The notes under the pieces were generated by a model. The model was not told where the DNA came from. It saw only the letters and a program-made list of their open reading frames with translations, and made no database searches. Positions 57,565 through 64,000 of a DNA stretch of 64,000 bases are shown here, piece after piece. The position numbers and the translations under genes are program-made. The DNA lies in assembly GCA_009667805.1 (NCBI GenBank), contig CM019063.1:192399871-192463870 (forward strand). The letters are read 5' to 3'. The stretch's first letter is position 1, and each line of letters starts with the position of its first letter. The DNA is from Leptobrachium leishanense (taxonomy: Eukaryota; Chordata; Amphibia; Anura; Megophryidae).

Positions 57565-58003
57565 GGCTAGGGTCAGACGAGCGTGATTTCTACGGACTGT
57601 ACGTCCGTGCACATGGACGTACGTCAGTACAGAAGACGCAGTAGTGGCCACACAGTCAGTTTATTCACTGACGTATATTTTGACGGATGTAGGAGAGAAA
57701 ATAAAATAAAAAGCAAAACCATTTTGTCCGTGAAAAATACTGGACGTATAACCGTCTGACCACGTTCCATCACTCACACACAAAGGTATGCGGACGTTGT
57801 GGACGCAGCGCACTTTGTGCGGCCGTTCTAGGGGTTGTACGTTCTTGCCTAACTTGCGTCTGTGGGCCGCGGCCGTTGTGCGTCCGCAGTTCAGTGCGAC
57901 GTACTTCGTGTGTCGGGCTCCGATGGGCTTTCTGTCATGCTGTCACAGACGTACTTTTATGCGCAATCACGGACGTGAACACTCCGCTCGTCTGACCCCA
58001 GCC
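57565..58003. mobile_element. MITE with GGCTAGGGTCAGAC termini, copy 2
   Basis: Same family as 26535-26960. Ends GGCTAGGGTCAGACGAGCG and CGCTCGTCTGACCCCAGCC; TA lies on both sides. CpG-rich interior with many ACGTAC and GGACGT words. Confidence 0.75.
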
Positions 58004-58518
58004 TAATACATTAGAGCAGCCAAATTCATGCATTGCAGACTTATACATACAGGGTTATCCAAAGAGATTCGAAAAGTCACCGCACGTTCGGTGACTTTTC
58101 GTTCTCTTCAATTCGGTTCCTTTTGCCGATTGCATTTCGGTGACCCTGCGGTGTATTCAGCAAACACCACAGGGTCCCCGAATTGCAGGGAAAAGCTGCC
58201 GTAAACCCACCGAACACTAACCGAATGCACGCTGAAAACAAGCAAAAACATCTGGATTAACCTTTGAAAAAGCCGAACAGGAGCCGAACAGGAGCCGAAT
58301 CACACAGAGCCGAAGCAGCTGTGACGTAGAGGAGGCAGTGAATAAATTAGAAAAACCATTTGTATGAATCTGGGAAAAAGAAACGCTGTTTGCAAAGAAA
58401 CTACTGAGCGAAAATGTCTGAAATTTTCACAGGAGGTCCAGGGAATGATAATAAAGAGGGCTGTTACAAAAAAAATAAGTAAACTAAAAAATAAATAAAA
58501 AAAAAATCGGACTTTTAA

Positions 58519-59754
58519 CCCTTTCGCTGCTGAGGCTTTTCCCGCCCCTGTGCTGAGGTCATTTTTTACCTGTTTTGCGCATCATGTTTAAACCTGTTTT
58601 GAAGGCTTATTTTAGTATATGACATCGACATATTATATATCGTTCTTTCCGTCAGACTCGGTAGATTCATAATATGTCATTATTATATGTATACGTATGT
58701 CATGTTTGTATTATAACAAAAAATGCAATAAAATATGTATTTTCAATAATTTACAGCGTGTAAAGTGTTTTTTTTCCACATTTTAACATGCGAGCAATTG
58801 CGGTTATATTTTGTATGGGGTGCGCTTGTTAAAAAAAATAGAGATGGGGTCTCGTTACATTTTTTTTTGGGGAAAATGACACCATTTTTAACAAACGCAC
58901 CGCATACAAAAATCGTTAATGCAGCATCATTGTTCACATTATAATTGAAATGGGAACAATATTGCTGCATTAACAAAACAAAAAAAAAAAAAAAAAAGTG
59001 TTTATTTTTTTTTTTTTTAATTTTTTTTTAATTTTTTTTTTTTTTTTTTTTTTTTATTTTATTTTTTTACATTTTTTTTTACTTTCATGTTTGGTATCGT
59101 TGGAACGGCCATGCTCTGGCCGATCCAACGATATCAAAATTTAACCCCTAACTGCCACGGATCGGGAGATAGGGAGTTCATTGGAACTCCCTATCTCCAC
59201 AGTTCGTGGCAGTTAGGGGTTAATGCTAGGACTGGCGTCATCGTGCTGCGCACGATGACGCCAGTCCTCTGGGGGAGTTCCCGGAAGCTTGGCCGACATC
59301 CAAGATGTCGGCCAGCTCCCGGGAAGGATCGCAAATCGGCGCTTTTCAGCGCCGATTTGCGATCCAGCTCCCCAGGGGTTAATGCCAGGCATCATTTGGA
59401 AGGGCAGGCTGTGCCCTTCCAAATGATGCCTGGGTTAAGCCCCTGTGAGCCGCCGATCGGGAGGGAGAGAGGTCCGAAGGACCTCCCCCCCTCCCTTTCA
59501 GGCGCCTCCTCCGCACATGCGGGGGGGGCGCCTGAATTATGTGTCATCGCGGGGGCGCGATGACACATAATAATGGCGGCCACTGCTCCGGATGCCGGGC
59601 TGACATCCAGGATGTCAGCCCGCACCGGAGGGGCCAGCGATCGGCCGGAACCCGGCCGAACGCTGACCCCAATGCGAGGACGCGCTCAGCGCGTCCTCCG
59701 CATACCAGGGGCAATGCTGAGGACGCGCTGAGCGCGTCCTTAGCATTGAAGTGG
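58519..59754. mobile_element. TTAA-flanked (piggyBac-like) element built of palindromes, copy B
   Basis: 1236 bp, flanked by TTAA (58515-58518, 59755-59758); ends CCCTTTCGCTGCTGAGG and, inverted, CCACTTCAATGCTAAGG. Poly-A/poly-T at 58978-59088. The right 660 bases are a run of adjacent perfect or near-perfect palindromes. No transposase. Frames here are mirror images of palindromes. Confidence 0.8.
59091..59747. repeat. Array of about ten adjacent palindromes
   Basis: Hairpins at about 59091-59137, 59141-59222, 59228-59268, 59291-59313, 59326-59365, 59385-59433, 59500-59533, 59536-59571, 59597-59621, 59672-59703 and 59713-59747. Arm sequences differ from one another except the last two, which share AGGACGCGCT / AGCGCGTCCT. 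Confidence 0.9.
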
Positions 59755-60191
59755 TTAATAAAAAAAAACAAAAAACAGAAAAATGCTTAAAGTATCCTAA
59801 AAAATCTATAAATAAAGAGACTTTTTGCTGCAGAATTTTATAATGAACGGTTTATTAGATATTGAATTAAAACGGGAATATTTTTAACATTGAAGTCTAT
59901 GGGATTCTCCTGAATAAATTTGCCGAATTAAACCACCGAATGGCAGGGCATTAGGGGAACCTTTCACTGCTGGTTTGTGTTCTCTGAATAGCCGAAGCAG
60001 TGCTTTTTTATGGGGATTTCACTGCCCTCGAACAGGCACCGAACAGGCACCGTATGTGCAGGCAATTCGCCAGTATTTGGCGAATTGCCTGCTCTCTGGA
60101 TAGCCGAATGGCCAGGAAAGGTAACCGAACGCTGATTTTCAGCGTTCGGTTACCTTTCTCAAGCAATTCGGATCTCTTTGGATAACCCTGT

Positions 60192-62405
60192 GTGAGTATG
60201 AAATATAGAAAAGGGCAACTCTTTTCATGTATTGCACACTGTAAACATATACTCAGTGTCATCTGAATTTTTCGAAAGGATCCCAATATATTTGATTTGA
60301 TTTAGATGACTGGCAAAAACTATATATTGTGAAGCTTTAGCAAAGTGAAGTTCTTTATACATTTTGTGCATGACATGAAAAAGGCTACACAAAATTTTCC
60401 ATTTCTGAAAAATCATCTGAATTGGCTGCTCCCGAAATACTTCCGAATTTGAAATATCAGCATGCCAAAATCTGCCGAAATTAATGGAACTGAATTTTTG
60501 GCCATGAACATAACTACATTCTTCCGTTCTCACTCTTTGGGAGACTTTGTTACACCACAATGTAATTTATTTAATAAAATTGTATTGGCTGCCAAGAGAG
60601 CAATTGCAGCTGCTACAGTCCCAGATATTATTCGGAAACATCCCTGTCTCTACTGGCCTCCAGACTGGGCAATACGTCCATCTATCAGGAATTTCCTTAT
60701 TACTTTCTAGCAGTGCTTTCATCTATTTGATGACAAACAGTAGCTGCAACTTTCACTTTAACAAATATTTCAATAGACTTTATGGCTGCATTACATAAAC
60801 CAGGGAGATAGCGGCATGGAGAGTTCTGGAGTCACTCACTACTGTACAGGCATAAGATTCAGGAGGTTATAATGACTGAAAATCCCTGTACAGCACAGAT
60901 ACGAGGTGCTACTGTAATTTCCATATACAGGCATTATGCCACATACAGACATTATTTTTATATTCTATTGGTAGTTTTTGGAAGCCGCATTGCTAATAAT
61001 CTCATTATGATCACTACAAACTCCCATAAGCAGCAGATCTGACCACTTTGTCAGGGATATTTATTATGATGTGTATTTTCTTTTACTATAGATGTATATA
61101 AATATATCATTAATGACAGTGCCTCCAATACCAATGGTATAATTTGGTTATTTACCCTTAAAAATAAGGATTAATAAGCAAACAATGAATATACGTCTTA
61201 ACAAATATATAGCGCGTTATCCCAAGTTTTTTTGAGGCTATCTAGATATTTTTAGACACAATAAAATCATTAAAGATGATATGAGACTGCGTAACGGTAA
61301 AACAATTCAAATCAAAATTTATTCACACCGTCAAGTTTCATACAATCATATGTTATCAATTGATTAGCAAGATATAATATTAAAAGTAATTACAGATAGT
61401 GATTAGTAGCAATACTGTGACATGCAATAATCTAGTGGACAAACAGTTTAGGTTTATAGACCGCACCACACCTATGCAAGAATCAATTCTTAAACACCAA
61501 GTTCTATTCTACCCACTTAAACCTCTCTCATTATAATACAATCCTCAACATGGCTAAAAACACTCAGTTACTGGGCATCACCTGCAGCACAATTTATTAT
61601 TGTTGGGGGCCGATTCACTAAATGCAGCTTCCTTCAGGGAGATACATAACACACTCGATAGGTAGACTATCTCTTCCACAGATCAATCACAGCATCAATA
61701 CTCAGCAATTCATTCAGCATGAGTTAACAAAAACTTCCTATTGACTTAACATACATTCAATAGAAATGGCTGCAATATGTAGGAAGGAGTTATGTTTGTT
61801 TTACTCGAATGGCGGCTGGTGGTAACTTGATATATATCAGCTATTTCTCAGTTCCAGCTTATCTCACTAGGGGGGCAGAATTTATCTTTTAGATGTCCAC
61901 ATCCAGTATTCTTGGAATATAAATAATTTCACTAAATTAGGGGGAGCAACACGGCCACCCGTAATAGTTCTTCCTTTAGCGCTCCTCTGCAGTAGAGCGG
62001 AAAGGCTAACTATTCTACTGTTTAGGCTTCAACAGCAAAATAATTAATTTATATTCCTTTAATAGGTGATGGACATATAAAGCAGTGACAATGCAGTTAA
62101 GAAATAGATATCAAGTTAAAATTAGTCAATTATACTTTACCATCTGGTAGTGAAGTTAGAGTGGTGTAAGAGGAATCGGGTGTGGTCGGGTCTTAGTGGA
62201 GTGGCTCTGATGGTATATGGCCCTTTCTCCCCTCCAAGCATCCCCAAGGTTTCTCCAAGCTTCCTTTCCTTTTTTTTCTCAACCCTCTGGAGTATCCCCT
62301 TTTCATAGCTGTCTCCCACTCAGTTTAGCTCTAGCCCATCAATATGTGGCCTCATTTGATTGGTGGATATATATATATTGAGTTACTCCAGGTATCTGTC
62401 CAGGT
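60192..62405. other. AT-rich spacer, mostly unassigned
   Basis: No secure gene. 60555-60710 encodes KIVLAAKRAIAAATVPDIIR, vaguely like an L1 ORF2 C-terminus, but too short to call. 61250-62350 contains old-repeat-like sequence without ends or frames that I can name. Confidence 0.4.
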
Positions 62406-63029
62406 TGTCAGGTTCGTGCCAGGAAGGAGCCATGGCACGGCCTCAGTGTGGTGTTATATTCCCAAGCGCTGGGGGTGAGCAGGCAGAAAGACACAGGAGA
62501 CAGTAAATGCACAACAAAGCTTGTATGGTGGGATGGTTCACAGCAAACAGTCCAGCACAGAACAGACGGTAGCACAGAAAATAGGCAAGTGGATGGTGGA
62601 CCACGTAGTCTCTCTCCAGATCCGCTTGAGGAGAAGCAGGAGCCTATTGGCAAATGTACCTTGATAGTAGGTTGGTCTCCTTGGAGAGAGCTGGAGGCTG
62701 GAAGCCACTTGAGTGTCTCTGGACCCACTGGATAGTGGCCACGCAGTGGATTGTCCAGCACGCAGGAACCAGGTAATGCAGACACAGCAAGGATGCACGG
62801 CAGAGCAAAATAAATCAGGAACATACAATGACAAGAGGGAGCTCTCAAGACCTCTGGACACTGGGAAGGGAAAAACACAAAATGAAAGAGCAAAGGGGAG
62901 GAGGGTGTGGTCTGGTTTTATGCAAAACCTCAGGTTCAGACACAGGAGTTAACCCTTAGGTGGGGAGCAGGTATAGAGAGCTAGTGACCCAGGCTGACCA
63001 CAGCAGGCTCTCAGGGCTGAGGCATGACA
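62406..63029 (-). repeat. 3' LTR of an LTR element that runs off the right edge
   Basis: 624 bp, TGTCAGG...GCATGACA on the plus strand. On the minus strand a purine-rich AAGGAGGGAGGTAC lies just before it, as a polypurine tract should. The other LTR is outside the window. Class not determined. Confidence 0.75.
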
Positions 63030-63102
63030 GTACCTCCCTCCTTAGAAGGTGCACTCCGGGCACCTAGGGCATAGGCTAGAACCAGGAGCAGCTAGGAGGT
63101 CA

Positions 63103-63989
63103 TCACCACCCATCAGAGTCCGAGTCAGTGTCATCATAAATGTCTCCTTGGGCAAGCAGGGCCTGCTCAAAGATTTCAAGGTCCTCTTTACGGACCAACG
63201 TTCCATTAGATGCCCAAACACAACCATCAGGAGTAGGGTTGTCCACAGGTGGAAAGGGCGTGAGAGGTGTACAGGTGACGACCCCCGCAATGATGGGCGA
63301 TGGGCCTGTCTCCTTGGCTGCCAACCGTTGCTCATAGGCAGCAAGATCTGAATCAGGAATAATGAAGCCATCAGAGGCTATAGAAAAAGTCCTGACATCC
63401 TTATGAGAGCAAGAAACGGTTCTATCAGGCAGAGCGTCACAGCCATGTATAATGTTGGGGTCTGAGACTTGCTCTCCTGGACCACCTCTAGGGTGCTTGG
63501 CAGTCTGGATAGGAGATACGTGGGTCACACCCACCTCCATAGGTACCTGGGGTTCAGGTTCCATAACCATGGGTTCTGCATCAACGAGCTCAGTAGGCAG
63601 GATCTCTATGGACCCAGAAGGGTCTGGGGTCAAGACCTCCATGTCCTCAGCATCGGATTCATCCTCTGTACCCTCCTCCTCCGAAGAGACATCACAGGAA
63701 ACAGACCTCCTTGGTACAGTGGATCGACGAGGCTTGCCCATGTTGGTAGCCTGGCGAGGCTTAGCAGCTGCCTGACGTGACTTAACTGGGCGAGACTTGG
63801 CAGCGACCGGAGTCTGGCGTGATTTGGCAGTGGCCTGGCGAGTCTTGCGTGAAACAGGAGCAGCGGCTGGGGTCTTGCGTGACACAGGGGCAGCGGCTGG
63901 AGTCTTGCGTGGCACAGGAGCAGCGACTGGAGTCTTGCGTGGCACAGGAGCAGCGACTGGAGTCTTGCGTGGCACAGGAGCAGCGACTG
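63103..63989 (-). CDS. 3' ORF of the right-edge LTR element: basic repeat, acidic middle, paired helices (partial)
   Basis: A frame of about 290 codons ending at 63103, only 73 bases from the 3' LTR; the 5' end runs to the window edge, where one unit lacks a base (about 63989) and breaks the frame. N-terminal part: at least five 10-residue repeats of the form PRKTPVAAPV, strongly basic, then more K/R-Q/P-rich repeats. Middle: acidic (SSEEEGTEDESDAEDMEV, about 97-114). C-terminal part: two related segments, DSDLAAYEQRLAAKE and KEDLEIFEQALLAQG, then an acidic end. I recognise no domain. By position it could be an accessory protein or the end of a polyprotein. Confidence 0.5.
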
Positions 63990-64000
63990 AGTCTTGCGTG
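63841..64000 (-). repeat. 30-bp in-frame tandem repeat
   Basis: Five units of GTCTTGCGTGGCACAGGAGC plus AGCGACTGGA, continuing past the window. Each unit is ten codons. One unit near 63989 lacks a base. Confidence 0.9.

Larger units (their letters stand above)
58049..60191. mobile_element. MITE (CAGGGTTATCC family), complete, holding a TTAA element
   Basis: Ends ACAGGGTTATCCAAAGAGAT and its complement ATCTCTTTGGATAACCCTGT. Subterminal hairpins: CGAAAAGTCACCG / CGGTGACTTTTCG (58070-58101), GGTAACCGAACGCTG / CAGCGTTCGGTTACC (60119-60153), GGCAATTCGCCA / TGGCGAATTGCC (about 60060-60089). The TTAA element at 58519-59754 sits inside. Confidence 0.8.

Noticed and set aside
59087..59790. Several frames of 70-160 codons on both strands
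   Set aside because: The region is a series of palindromes, so each frame is mirrored on the other strand; no domain is seen.
60547..60798. L1 ORF2 C-terminal scrap
   Set aside because: Only about 45 codons with weak resemblance and no neighbouring L1 sequence; mentioned in the spacer entry but not called.

Overview
The window reads as intergenic or intronic DNA from a large vertebrate genome, most likely an amphibian (frog). The evidence is the repeat content: L2, CR1 and L1 LINEs, several Tc1 families, Gmr1-like Ty3/gypsy elements with integrase upstream of reverse transcriptase, a Penelope-like element, TTAA-flanked and hAT transposons, a short Helitron and a retrovirus-like element. I see no host protein-coding gene, no tRNA or rRNA gene and no CRISPR array. 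Almost every long open frame belongs to a mobile element, and most are broken.

Layout. 1-1185: 3' part of a Tc1 element (minus strand). About 1850-6790: an L1-derived block holding inverted L1 pieces, a Penelope-like element with a GIY-YIG endonuclease and a hammerhead-ribozyme-like fold, all between 220-bp inverted repeats. 6790-10210: AT-rich DNA, mostly without recognisable repeats. 10211-12077: 5'-truncated L2. 12114-31752: a retrovirus-like element with a 4-bp target duplication (AGAC), inflated to 19.6 kb by nested insertions: a Gmr1-like element (13289-18968), an L2 copy (19934-22805), a Tc1 copy (22869-26155) that itself holds a Helitron and a CR1, a MITE (26535-26960) and an L1-like non-autonomous element inside the 3' LTR (28661-30381). 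31878-37224: a second Gmr1-like element, very young, with LTRs that differ at about one base. 37225-39679: inverted and direct repeats. 39680-41296: second copy of the same Tc1 family. 41308-42790: a MITE interrupted by a TTAA element. 42795-44660: hAT-like and LINE fragments. 44767-50344: nested MITE and hAT carrying an LTR element whose Gag resembles PNMA proteins. 50572-51539: a long-TIR element rich in TTACCCGGGTAA. 52113-57036: a third Tc1 family, interrupted by L2, which is in turn interrupted by a solo LTR. 57565-60191: MITEs and a TTAA element built almost wholly of palindromes. 62406-64000: 3' LTR and 3' ORF of another LTR element.

How parts relate. Nesting gives relative ages. In several places an empty site is available inside the window (Tc1 copy 2 for Tc1 copy 1; the 3' LTR for the 5' LTR; L2 copy 1 for the solo-LTR target), so boundaries are exact to the base. 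The most unusual items are the Penelope-like element with its ribozyme-like motif, the two elements with integrase before reverse transcriptase, the Helitron defined by an empty site, the retrovirus-like element without a visible pol, the palindrome array at 59091-59747, and the basic/acidic 3' ORF at the right edge.
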